DNA of 64,000 nucleotides. Source: Mesobacillus subterraneus (lineage in GTDB: Bacteria; Bacillota; Bacilli; Bacillales; Cytobacillaceae). This document shows, piece by piece, positions 25,846 to 33,641 of the stretch. The DNA lies in the NCBI RefSeq assembly GCF_020524355.2, contig NZ_CP129019.1, positions 4,710,001 through 4,774,000 of the forward strand, in the 5' to 3' direction. Made by a program: the position numbers and the translations under genes. Position 1 is the first letter of the stretch. Each line of letters begins with the position of its first letter. The notes beneath the pieces were generated by a model. That model did no database searches. It was given only the letters and a program-made list of their open reading frames with translations, and was not told the origin of the DNA.

Positions 25846-26133
25846 GTGAAGCATTCACTGGGAATCATTGAAGTCGTCGGAAATGTAAACGCTTTAACCT
25901 GCGCTGACAGAATGATCAAATCCGCATACATCGAGATTGAAAGCATGAAAAGGATTGGGACCGGAATGGTCTCCATCATCATCCGCGGGGATTTAGCATC
26001 TGTCCAGCATGCAATTGAAGTGGGCCAGGAGGCTGCGGTGGAACACGGGGAACTGATAGCGGCCAGGGTAATCCCAAGACCATATGAAGGTTTGGAAAAG
26101 CTGACGGATACAGCAGAAGGCGGTGAACAATGA
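25846..26133 (+). CDS. BMC shell protein (hexameric type, variant 2)
   Basis: A 95-residue single BMC domain. It reads MKHSLGIIEVVGNVNALTCA, then SAYIEIESMKRIGTGMVSII with a pore loop of the KIGSG type, and ends with ARVIPRPYEGLEKL, the usual C-terminal shell motif. GTG at 25846 is chosen because AGAGGTGA precedes it by a proper distance; a GTG nine bases upstream lacks a site. The last four bases overlap the next gene (ATGA). Confidence 0.88.
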   Translation: MKHSLGIIEVVGNVNALTCADRMIKSAYIEIESMKRIGTGMVSIIIRGDLASVQHAIEVGQEAAVEHGELIAARVIPRPYEGLEKLTDTAEGGEQ

Positions 26134-26588
26134 ACCGATATGAAGCAATAGGTGTCATAGAAACACAATATTTTACCATCGCATCAGAAATATTAGATGC
26201 TGTCTGCAAAGGTGCAAACGTTGAATTTCTGACTTCAGAGAATTACCTGGGTGGCAGACTGGTCAGTTTGATTATCGGAGGCAGTGTATCCGATATAAAA
26301 GCTGCAATTGAGATCGCCGAACAGGTCTGTGAAGGGAAACCGGGAAACCCGCTTAAAATGGCACTTGCCATCATGAATCCGCATGAAGAAATTATGAAAT
26401 TCATTGTTCCAACCCAATTGGCTGCAGATGCGGAGGAGCTGGTCACTAAAGTGGAAAAAAGCAAGGATATGCTTGGTGAGGTTTATGAAGCAATGAAAGA
26501 TAGTGACATGGATGACATTGACGTTGAGGAAATCATTGATGAAGTAGAAAGTCGAAAAGAATTTAATGAATCTGAGGAGGAAAAATGA
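26130..26588 (+). CDS. BMC shell protein with acidic C-terminal extension
   Basis: A 152-residue protein. Residues 1-95 are a BMC domain ([54 protein letters not shown]). Residues 100-152 form an extra helical, strongly acidic tail ([26 protein letters not shown]). The pore loop is NYLGG rather than KIGSG. The tail may face the lumen or cytoplasm and bind basic partners; this is speculation. It overlaps its neighbours on both sides by a few bases, showing tight coupling. Confidence 0.85.
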   Translation: MNRYEAIGVIETQYFTIASEILDAVCKGANVEFLTSENYLGGRLVSLIIGGSVSDIKAAIEIAEQVCEGKPGNPLKMALAIMNPHEEIMKFIVPTQLAADAEELVTKVEKSKDMLGEVYEAMKDSDMDDIDVEEIIDEVESRKEFNESEEEK

Positions 26589-26860
26589 TGAATGAATCTA
26601 TCGGTTTAATCGAAACAAGAGGTCTTACAGCAGCAATTGAAGCAGCAGATGCCATGTTGAAAGCAGCCAACGTTGAGATTGTCGGCAGCGAAAAAATCGG
26701 ATCAGGACTAGTATCTGTTATCGTCAAAGGTGATGTAGGAGCAGTCAAGGCAGCAACAGAAGTCGGAGCAGAAGCAGCACAGCGAGTCGGCGAACTAGTC
26801 GCAGTCCATGTCATCCCAAGACCGCACGGTGATATTACGAAGCTATTGCCAAATTTATAA
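26588..26860 (+). CDS. BMC-H major shell protein, copy 1 (PduA/EutM-like)
   Basis: A 90-residue canonical shell protein: [20 protein letters not shown], then [20 protein letters not shown] with the KIGSG pore loop, and [17 protein letters not shown]. Two ATGs lie in a row (26585 and 26588); the second has better spacing from GGAGG. It is nearly identical to the copy at 27578, differing at about ten positions, mostly near the ends. A 580-base tandem-repeat array separates the two copies. Confidence 0.93.
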   Translation: MNESIGLIETRGLTAAIEAADAMLKAANVEIVGSEKIGSGLVSVIVKGDVGAVKAATEVGAEAAQRVGELVAVHVIPRPHGDITKLLPNL

Positions 26861-26900
26861 GGTAGTAAAATTTTCAGGGCAACTAGTCAATCACTTAAAG

Positions 26901-27480
26901 TTCGGACAACATTGGCAGAAAAGAGCGCAAACCTGTCCGAAGTAAGCGCAAGTTCGGACAATTTTGGCAGTGAAGAGCCCAAACCTGTCCGAAGTGGGAT
27001 CAAGTTCGGACAACTTTAGTGGAAAAGTTCCTAAACTTGTCCGAAGTAAGTCCAAGTTCGGACAACTTTGGTGGAAAAGAGCCCGAACCTGTCCGAAGTA
27101 AGCGCAAGTTCGGACAATTTTGGTGGAAAAGAGCCCGAACCTGTCCGAAGTAAGCGCAAGTTCGGACAACTTTGACGGAAAAGAGCCCGAACTTGTCCGA
27201 AGTAGGTTCAAGTTCGGACAGTTTTGGTGGAAAAGATCCTAAACTTGTCCGAAGTAGGTTCAAGTTCGGACAGTTTTGGTGGAAAAGATCCTAAACTTGT
27301 CCGAAGTAAGTCCAAGTTCGGACAACTTTGACAGAAAAGAGAGCCAACTTGTCCGAAGTAGGTTCAAGTTCGGACAGTTTTGGTGGAAAAGATCCTAAAC
27401 TTGTCCGAAGTAAGCCCAAGTTCGGACAACTTGGCTAAAAATGAGCCCAAACCTGTCCGAAGTAAGCGCAAGTTCGGATG
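26901..27480 (+). repeat. 52-bp tandem repeat array, 11 units plus a partial
   Basis: TTCGGACA recurs exactly every 52 bases at 26901, 26953, 27005, 27057, 27109, 27161, 27213, 27265, 27317, 27369 and 27421, with a last partial unit at 27473. Each unit also contains TGTCCGAA, so TTCGGACA and TGTCCGAA can pair both within a unit and across unit borders. The body (GGTGGAAAAGAGCCCGAAC type) varies between units. Because 52 is not a multiple of three it is not a coding repeat on a 52-base scale. The array lies between two near-identical shell-protein genes within the operon. Bases 27481-27577 between the array and the next gene show no clear gene. Confidence 0.95.
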
Positions 27481-27577
27481 CGATGAAAGAATCATGCAGC
27501 GAATTGTGCAGAACCAACCAATATCAGTATTTTCTATAACCGAGGAAGTAAAAAACCAATTACAGGAGGAACTTTAC

Positions 27578-27853
27578 ATGAACGGATCATTAGGAATCAT
27601 TGAAACAAGAGGTCTTACAGCGGCAATTGAAGCAGCGGACGCTATGCTGAAAGCAGCAAATGTTGAAATCGTTGGCAGTGAAAAAATCGGATCTGGACTA
27701 GTATCTGTGATCGTGACTGGTGAAGTAGGAGCTGTAAAAGCGGCGACTGAAGTTGGTGCGGAAGCGGCTCAAAGAGTTGGAGAGCTGGTCGCAGTACATG
27801 TCATCCCAAGACCTCATGGAGATGTAGCAAAATTATTGACTGGAATTAAGTAA
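27578..27853 (+). CDS. BMC-H major shell protein, copy 2 (PduA/EutM-like)
   Basis: A 91-residue canonical shell protein, [20 protein letters not shown] ... [16 protein letters not shown], almost the same as the 26588 copy. ATG at 27578 follows AGGAGG. A longer open frame runs back into the repeat array but has no ribosome site and was not used. The stop codon overlaps the start of the PduL gene. The duplication probably adjusts shell-protein dose, or the two proteins mix in facets. Confidence 0.93.
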   Translation: MNGSLGIIETRGLTAAIEAADAMLKAANVEIVGSEKIGSGLVSVIVTGEVGAVKAATEVGAEAAQRVGELVAVHVIPRPHGDVAKLLTGIK

Positions 27854-28518
27854 TGATGAACATCAATCATCAAGAATTATTATCTGAGATTACGAAATCG
27901 GTGGTTGAGGAACTAAAGAAGCATAATCTTTTGGACGAACCAACTCGAAAAGAATATGTCCCTGTCAGTGTATCAGCCAGGCACGTCCACCTTCAGCAGG
28001 GGCATGTCAACCAGCTGTTTGGCGAAGGTTACACCTTGACGAAGCTGAAAGAAATCTCCCAGCCGGGACAATTCGCCTGCAATGAGCAAGTGACAATCGA
28101 AGGTCCGAAAGGCAAGATTGAGAAGGTTCGGATTCTTGGACCGCTAAGGAGTCAAACTCAGGTGGAAATCGCGAGGACCGATGCCCGGAAGCTCGTCCTC
28201 AATCCTCCTGTCCGCAACTCTGGCAATCTAGCAGGATCTTCACCAATCACACTCATCGGTCCAAAAGGGCAAGTGGTTTTACAGGAAGGCTGTATCATTG
28301 CAGACCGCCATATTCATATGACACCGGCTGACGCTGCTCAGTTCGGCGTCCGGGACAAACAAAAGGTGTCAGTCCTGGTAGACGGAGAGAAGGCGGGCAT
28401 CATGGGTCAAGTGACAATCAGAATCAGAGAAAACTATGCATTGGATATGCACATCGACACAGATGATGCGAATGCGTTTGGACTGGCAGGAAACGAGCTG
28501 CTAAAAATTATTCCCTAA
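27853..28518 (+). CDS. pduL: PduL-type phosphate acyltransferase with N-terminal encapsulation helix
   Basis: A 221-residue PduL-family phosphotransacylase, which converts acyl-CoA and phosphate to acyl-phosphate and CoA. Zinc ligands are H44 and H46 in SARHVHL, E105 in QTQVEIA, H153 and H155 in ADRHIHMTP, and H200 in ALDMHIDTDD, matching the spacing known for PduL. The first 25 residues contain an amphipathic helix (HQELLSEITKSVVEELKKHN) typical of encapsulated PduL. It recycles CoA within the shell for the aldehyde dehydrogenase. An acetate-kinase gene is not in this window. Confidence 0.93.
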   Translation: MMNINHQELLSEITKSVVEELKKHNLLDEPTRKEYVPVSVSARHVHLQQGHVNQLFGEGYTLTKLKEISQPGQFACNEQVTIEGPKGKIEKVRILGPLRSQTQVEIARTDARKLVLNPPVRNSGNLAGSSPITLIGPKGQVVLQEGCIIADRHIHMTPADAAQFGVRDKQKVSVLVDGEKAGIMGQVTIRIRENYALDMHIDTDDANAFGLAGNELLKIIP

Positions 28519-28533
28519 AAGGGGGCGTGAAAC

Positions 28534-28794
28534 ATGATCATGGGCCGTGTAATCAGCAATGTCGTATCAACAAGGAAATATAATGAATTGCAAGGGTTCA
28601 AGCTCCTTGTCATCCAGCCTTATTTCGGGGACGTCGAGGATAGCTTCGTGGCGGCGGATGAAATTGGCGCTGGTATTGGCGAGCTAGTCCTTGTTTCCCG
28701 GGGCAGTGCGGTGGAGAACGGCCTGAGCAGGAAGGCACCGATCGATGCTGCAGTGGTAGGCATTATCGATCATGAACCATTAAAAAAAGAGTAA
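28534..28794 (+). CDS. BMC-P vertex protein (EutN/CcmL family)
   Basis: An 86-residue pentamer-forming shell protein. MIMGRVISNVVSTRKYNELQ and GFKLLVIQPYF form the first strands, GAGIGELVLVSRGSAVENGL is the family core, and APIDAAVVGIIDH is the usual end. It caps the vertices of the shell. A GGGGG ribosome site lies upstream. It is the only BMC-P gene seen here. Confidence 0.92.
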   Translation: MIMGRVISNVVSTRKYNELQGFKLLVIQPYFGDVEDSFVAADEIGAGIGELVLVSRGSAVENGLSRKAPIDAAVVGIIDHEPLKKE

Positions 28795-28817
28795 GATGAC
28801 AGGTGGTGGAATCTCAA

Positions 28818-29978
28818 ATGTTTTCGATTTTAAAAGTTCTCGCAGTCGGCGACCCTGCAGTCTATGCGTATTCAGATCCGCGTTATTTGATCATTGACAC
28901 CTATAATAAAGCGAAGGATATGCATGTCCTTTTTAAGATCGTCCCGTGGGTGGACTATTATGGCATGATGGTGGAAGCGCTGGAAGGAAAGAGTGATTTT
29001 GATATAGTGATGGTGGCCGGTCATCTTTGGTTGAAGGATTTTATAAAGAAGGGCTATATTGCTGAAGTAAACTATCCAAAACACCAATCCTACAATGAAG
29101 TCGACATAATGGAAGAAATCCGTAACGAAGTAACATTTGAAGGAAAGCCATACCTGTACCCATCTTTTTGCGATGGTCATATTCTTTTATATCGTAAATC
29201 TTCAGCTGAAAAAGCTTTTGGCGGAAAGCTTCCCGATGTACTGGATACAGATACAATCATTTCGCTAGCTAAGAAATTGCACGGTGAGGATGGAATGGCT
29301 GGTATCAGCCTGAAGGCACACGAAAGTGAAATCTTCCTTGATTTCCTTCCTTTTTTACGAAATGAAGGGATTGATGCATTCGACGGGGAAACATCCCTTC
29401 CTGCTTTTAATCAAGAAAAAGGAGTGCAGGCACTCGAAAAGTATCTTTCCCTCAGAAAATTTGCTCCTAAAAATTCACATACATATGGCAATGACGAGGT
29501 AAGGAAAGCATTCCAGGAAAAGCGTTCAGCACTTGCGATTACATGGGGCGGCCAGCTGGGATTTGTCATGGATGACCGCTGCCTCGACAAAGAGGATGTA
29601 GGTTTCGCGATCATCCCTACTGCCTGGAATGTAACCTGGGGATTTGCTGTCAACAAGAATTCGTCCAATAAAGAGCTTGCTGATGAATTCCTTGGGTATC
29701 TAACTTCTGCCCCGATTGATCGGGTGGTCGGCAGCTACTCTGGTGCTCCTGTCAGGAAAATCTCCTATGAGACAGGGGATCATGAATGGTACCCAATTTT
29801 ACAGAAATCCATTAGCAGTTACGCAAAACCATTGCCAAAAATGGATGATGCCGGGGACAGGATGGCACCTTTATATACTCATATCTATCAAGCTTTTATT
29901 GGAAAAGAAAGTCCTGCCGATGCTCTTAAGGCAGCGGAGGATGAGATCTTAAAATTAATGTCCGGGAGAAATTCATAA
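28818..29978 (+). CDS. Extracellular-solute-binding-protein-like protein lacking a signal peptide
   Basis: A 386-residue protein with the type 1 extracellular solute-binding fold (PBP type 2): VDYYGMMVEALEGKSDFDIV, LFVxLYRKSS-like YPSFCDGHILLYRKSS, and VRKAFQEKRSALAITWGGQL. Unlike true transport receptors it starts MFSILKVLAVGDPAVYAYSD, with no hydrophobic signal or lipobox cysteine, so it should stay in the cytoplasm. ATG at 28818 follows GGTGG; an upstream GTG would add only five polar residues. Its stop overlaps the next gene's start. It may sense or carry a pathway metabolite or cofactor at the compartment; I know no precedent that fixes its role. Confidence 0.75.
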   Translation: MFSILKVLAVGDPAVYAYSDPRYLIIDTYNKAKDMHVLFKIVPWVDYYGMMVEALEGKSDFDIVMVAGHLWLKDFIKKGYIAEVNYPKHQSYNEVDIMEEIRNEVTFEGKPYLYPSFCDGHILLYRKSSAEKAFGGKLPDVLDTDTIISLAKKLHGEDGMAGISLKAHESEIFLDFLPFLRNEGIDAFDGETSLPAFNQEKGVQALEKYLSLRKFAPKNSHTYGNDEVRKAFQEKRSALAITWGGQLGFVMDDRCLDKEDVGFAIIPTAWNVTWGFAVNKNSSNKELADEFLGYLTSAPIDRVVGSYSGAPVRKISYETGDHEWYPILQKSISSYAKPLPKMDDAGDRMAPLYTHIYQAFIGKESPADALKAAEDEILKLMSGRNS

Positions 29979-31309
29979 TGAAGCTAATCGTAATTGGCGG
30001 AGTTGCAGCAGGTATGTCTGCAGCTTCCAAACTAAGCAGAATGAATAAGGATGCCCAAATTACTGTTTACGAGCGCGGCAGCTTTCTGTCGTATGGTGCT
30101 TGCGGACTCCCTTACTATGTTTCTGGAGAAAATGACGATTATACCAAAATGATTGCCCGGACAAAGGAACAATTCGAATCAATGGGCATGGAGATTCATT
30201 TAAGGCACGAGGTCGTCAAGGTCGTTCCGGAAAAAAAGCAGGTCATGATCCGCGATTTAGAAACCAAGCGAATGTTCCTCGACAGCTATGATAAGCTGAT
30301 GATCGCTACAGGAACCTATCCAATCGTCCCGCCTTTCAGCGGCAGGGAACTTGAGAATATTCATGTTCTGAAGACATTGGAGGATGGGATTCAATTGCAG
30401 GAGATTGCCAGGCGCCCAGAGGTGAAGAATGTGGTCATTGTCGGCGGCGGATATATCGGGATTGAGGTGGCAGAAGCAATGGGCCATCTCGGCAAAAATA
30501 TCCGAGTCATCGAGCTGTCAGACAGGATTATGCGGACCTTTGATCAAGAAATCACTGACATGGCGGAAGATGAGCTTCGCAAACAGGGCGTCCAGCTGAA
30601 TTTGAATGAAAAGGTCCTGAGCTTTGCAGGCCAAGGGCGAGTTGCGAAGGTACAAACAGACCGTGGTGAATATGAAGCAGATCTCGTCCTTCTGTCTCTT
30701 GGCGTGAAGCCGGCAACGGGTTTCCTTGATGGCTCGGGAATTGCCCTTGCAGATAATGGTGCGGTAGTGATTGACAGGGAAATGCGCACGAACATCGAGG
30801 GTATATATTCAGCGGGAGATTGCGCCCTTGTCTACAACAAAGTCATGGAAGAAAACAGCTACATCCCGCTTGGGACAAATGCCAATAAATGCGGCAGGCT
30901 GGCTGGCGCGAATATTGCAGGTGACCATCAGAAGTACGTTGGTACACTCGGCAGCGCCGCCATCAAGGTTTTTGACCTCGAGATGGCAAGGACGGGAATG
31001 TCTGAAGATGACGCGAAGAAATTGAACATGGATTATACAACTGTTTTTGTAAAAAGTGCGGACCATCCGGGGTACTATCCGAATCAAACCCCGATTTGGA
31101 TTAAGCTGATCTGCGAAAAAAGGACACGGAGAATTCTTGGTGCACAGGCAATCGGCAATAAAGGGGTTGTCTTAAGAATTGATATTTTTGCCGTCGCGAT
31201 CCATGCGAATATGACGGCCGACGACCTGGGAATGGCGGACCTCTGCTATGCGCCCCCATTTGCAGGAGTATGGGATGCAGTGCACATCGCCTGCAATGCA
31301 GTAAAGTGA
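29978..31309 (+). CDS. CoA-disulfide reductase / NADH oxidase-type flavoprotein
   Basis: A 443-residue FAD- and NAD(P)H-dependent protein of the CoADR/NOX family. IGGVAAGMSAASKL is the FAD-binding start, C42 in FLSYGACGLPYYV is the redox cysteine, NVVIVGGGYIGIEVAEAM is the NADH site, and IYSAGDCALVYNKVM is the second FAD motif. There is no rhodanese domain. It could reduce CoA-disulfide or, as an NADH oxidase, regenerate NAD+ for the aldehyde dehydrogenase. The latter is attractive because no alcohol dehydrogenase is encoded in the operon. It overlaps its upstream neighbour by one base. Confidence 0.88.
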   Translation: MKLIVIGGVAAGMSAASKLSRMNKDAQITVYERGSFLSYGACGLPYYVSGENDDYTKMIARTKEQFESMGMEIHLRHEVVKVVPEKKQVMIRDLETKRMFLDSYDKLMIATGTYPIVPPFSGRELENIHVLKTLEDGIQLQEIARRPEVKNVVIVGGGYIGIEVAEAMGHLGKNIRVIELSDRIMRTFDQEITDMAEDELRKQGVQLNLNEKVLSFAGQGRVAKVQTDRGEYEADLVLLSLGVKPATGFLDGSGIALADNGAVVIDREMRTNIEGIYSAGDCALVYNKVMEENSYIPLGTNANKCGRLAGANIAGDHQKYVGTLGSAAIKVFDLEMARTGMSEDDAKKLNMDYTTVFVKSADHPGYYPNQTPIWIKLICEKRTRRILGAQAIGNKGVVLRIDIFAVAIHANMTADDLGMADLCYAPPFAGVWDAVHIACNAVK

Positions 31310-31324
31310 TGGTGGTGAATTTTT

Positions 31325-32155
31325 ATGAAAAAAGTAATTAGTCTAGCTGATGCATCAGCTCTTGTGGAAAATGGGGATACGGTTGCGTTTGGAGGGAATG
31401 TCCTTCATCGGGCGCCGATGGCATTTGTCCGTGAAATAGCCAGACAAGGTAAAAAAGACCTTAAGATTGTAAAAACAGCTGGCGCTCATGACATCGACCT
31501 TCTTTGCGCAGTAGGGAGCGTGGCGACAGTGGATGCTGGTTTTGTCAGCTATGAGACCAAGTTCGGTCTTGCGTCCCATTACCGGAAAGCGGTGCAGGAG
31601 GGCGTCGTTAAAGGAAACGAGCATGCATGTTATACGGTCATTTGCGCCCTTCGCGGTGCCCAAATGAATGTACCTTTTATGCCGGTAAAAGGACTGGTCG
31701 CTGGCGAACTTCTGGAGAAGAATGAATATTTCATGGTCGTTGAGGATCCATTCAGCGGAAATCCCGTCACGCTCGTGAAAACAATCGTGCCTGATGTTGC
31801 TGTCATCCATGTCCAGGAATGCGACGCCCATGGAAATGCACGAATCTATGGACCTAAGTTCGAGGATGTGCTGATAAGCCGTGCGGCGAAGAAAGTGATC
31901 ATTACCACCGAACAAATTGTACCTGACAGTAAAATGAAGCTCAATGCTGAGTACGTCGATATTCCTTCATTCTTGGTAAGTGCTGTCGTCCATGCGCCAA
32001 AAGGTGCGAGTCCGACTTCTTGTTATAAAAAGTATGACATCGATGATAAATCACTTACATCTTTCATCAGCATGAAGACAAAGGAAGAAATTCAGGGCTA
32101 TCTATCTAGCTATCTAGCAAAAGATCATCAAGGGGAAAGGATGGCGAACAGATGA
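31325..32155 (+). CDS. Class I CoA-transferase-like protein, subunit A
   Basis: A 276-residue protein of the GctA/AtoD/IpdA family. It begins MKKVISLADASALVENGDTV and continues FGGNVLHRAPMAFVREIARQ, the fold's CoA-binding glycine region. VPFMPVKGLVAGELLEKN and VIHVQECDAHGNARIYG are family segments. The last four bases overlap subunit B (ATGA), so the two form a complex. In this operon a transfer of CoA between acyl-CoA and a free acid, or hydrolysis of acyl-CoA, would support the aldehyde pathway. Confidence 0.88.
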   Translation: MKKVISLADASALVENGDTVAFGGNVLHRAPMAFVREIARQGKKDLKIVKTAGAHDIDLLCAVGSVATVDAGFVSYETKFGLASHYRKAVQEGVVKGNEHACYTVICALRGAQMNVPFMPVKGLVAGELLEKNEYFMVVEDPFSGNPVTLVKTIVPDVAVIHVQECDAHGNARIYGPKFEDVLISRAAKKVIITTEQIVPDSKMKLNAEYVDIPSFLVSAVVHAPKGASPTSCYKKYDIDDKSLTSFISMKTKEEIQGYLSSYLAKDHQGERMANR

Positions 32156-32877
32156 TGACACAATCTTATCGGCCGGTAGATATCATGACATGTGCCATCT
32201 CCAATATGCTGAAGGATGGAGAAACAGTGTTTCATGGTGTCTCATCGCACCTGCCAATGGTTGCGATGAGCCTTGCCAAACACATGCATGCACCAGACTT
32301 GGTTCACTTGAACATTCCTGGCGGGGTGAACCCAGGGTCAATCCGAAACGCATCCTATTCCTCTGCTGGTGCTGACTTGCTTGACAGCGGTGAAGCTTAT
32401 TTCCCGCTGGAAGAAGTGTTTGACCTCTCGATGAGAGGACGGCTGGATGTGGCATTCCTTGGAGGAATCCAGTTTGACATCAATGGAAATGTAAATGCAT
32501 CGGTCATCGGTGACTACCATCGTCCGAAGCTTCGCCTGCCCGGTGGAGCAGGAAGTGCCGTGTTAATTCCAACAGCGAAGAAAGCGATTATCTGGCGGAC
32601 GAAGCACGACGTTAGAACATTCGTCGAACAAGTGGACTTCGTTACTACAAGGGGAAACCTATGGAAAATCGTCACCCCGCTCTGCGTATTCGAATTCAAA
32701 AACGGCAAACTGTATCTCGACACCATCCACCCAACCTCTTCACTTCAAGAGGTAAAAGACAACACCGGATTCGAACTGCTTTATGACGAAATCAAGTACA
32801 CGGCAGAACCTGCGAAAGAAGAACTTGTGATGCTGAAAAAGATAGACCCGTTTGATTATCGGGCGATAGAGTTATAA
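32152..32877 (+). CDS. Class I CoA-transferase-like protein, subunit B
   Basis: A 241-residue GctB/IpdB-family protein. LAKHMHAPDLVHLNIPGGVN (41-60) is the stretch where transferases such as GctB carry the catalytic glutamate (YxxE-S-G type), but here the position reads LNIPGGV and no glutamate is seen. RGRLDVAFLGGIQFDINGNV and RLPGGAGSAVLIPTAKKAII are conserved. Members without the glutamate, such as IpdB, act as hydrolase subunits rather than transferases, so the activity here is open. It is the last gene of the operon; no clear terminator follows. Confidence 0.85.
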   Translation: MMTQSYRPVDIMTCAISNMLKDGETVFHGVSSHLPMVAMSLAKHMHAPDLVHLNIPGGVNPGSIRNASYSSAGADLLDSGEAYFPLEEVFDLSMRGRLDVAFLGGIQFDINGNVNASVIGDYHRPKLRLPGGAGSAVLIPTAKKAIIWRTKHDVRTFVEQVDFVTTRGNLWKIVTPLCVFEFKNGKLYLDTIHPTSSLQEVKDNTGFELLYDEIKYTAEPAKEELVMLKKIDPFDYRAIEL

Positions 32878-33042
32878 GAAGCTGATAACAAGTCAAAGAA
32901 AAACAACAAATTCAACTCAAATTGATCTTTTGCTAAAAATAGATGAAGTCTCAAGATTCCTACGATTGAAGTGAAAACTTTATCAAGAAATCGGCCATTT
33001 AACTATTAAGGACCGTTAAGGAAGGAACTGCAATATTCTTGA

Positions 33043-33273
33043 ATGGGATTATTGCTGTTGGATAGTTTTTCACATATAGGGGTTATTGATTTTGTGGACC
33101 AAATTGCTATACCGGCGATTTGGTCTTTTGTTTTGCGGGGTATTTATCATGAATCCCAGGGCAGGAAAATAACGAGCATAGCCTTTATATTAGTGGGTTT
33201 GTACCTCATTTTTATAGCTGGGCTGATGCCTATTCACTCATTAGCGATCCGTCAAAATATAGTGAGAGATTGA
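33043..33273 (+). CDS. Possible small membrane protein (76 aa)
   Basis: A 76-residue frame with two likely membrane helices (IAIPAIWSFVLRGIYHES and SIAFILVGLYLIFIAGLMPI). A purine-rich AAGGAAGGAA lies 15 bases upstream, rather far; TTG three bases before the ATG is another start. It is not assigned to a family. It may be an independent gene or the remnant of a larger membrane protein. Bases 33274-33596 hold another fragment of the dispersed repeat (near 33294) and nothing else recognised. Confidence 0.4.
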   Translation: MGLLLLDSFSHIGVIDFVDQIAIPAIWSFVLRGIYHESQGRKITSIAFILVGLYLIFIAGLMPIHSLAIRQNIVRD

Positions 33274-33596
33274 TTGAATAGACTCACTACAGGGACAGAG
33301 GGAAGGTTCTCACGACCGATTCGGGGTCGAAATAAACGTCAGGTGCTTAATTAGGTGTATTGTGCTCTTTTTTAGTTGGTCTGCTTTCGCGTCTGGAAAG
33401 CTATCGGCAAAACGGTGGGCAATGACAGGTTTTCCGAATTAACTGGACGCGGATGGAATATATTCTAACTCTCACCGAATAATAGAAATCTTGATTGCAC
33501 CTGCTATAAAGTCAACTTAATGTACATATGCTTGGATTTGAAAATGGAGATGGATGAATAATATGAATTGACCGGGATATGGCTAGGGCTAACTCA

Positions 33597-33641
33597 AAAA
33601 AACGCGGGACAATGGGGGGATTCCCCTATGTCCCGCGTTTT
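33597..33641. terminator. Strong bidirectional terminator
   Basis: AAACGCGGGACA followed by AATGGGG pairs with CCCCTATGTCCCGCGTTT. A-runs and T-runs flank both sides. It overlaps the last codons of the PilZ remnant. Confidence 0.85.

Noticed and set aside
26891..27263. Minus-strand frames across the 52-bp array ([20 protein letters not shown] type) that look like a repeat protein
   Set aside because: They arise because the repeat happens to lack stops on that strand. The 52-base unit forces a different frame in each repeat, and there is no ribosome site.
26901..27480. CRISPR array
   Set aside because: The whole 52-base unit is repeated with no unique spacers of constant length, and no cas genes are present.
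25500..28794. Tandem-domain (trimeric) BMC shell protein
   Set aside because: All five BMC-domain genes here have a single domain; the 152-residue one carries an acidic tail and not a second BMC domain.
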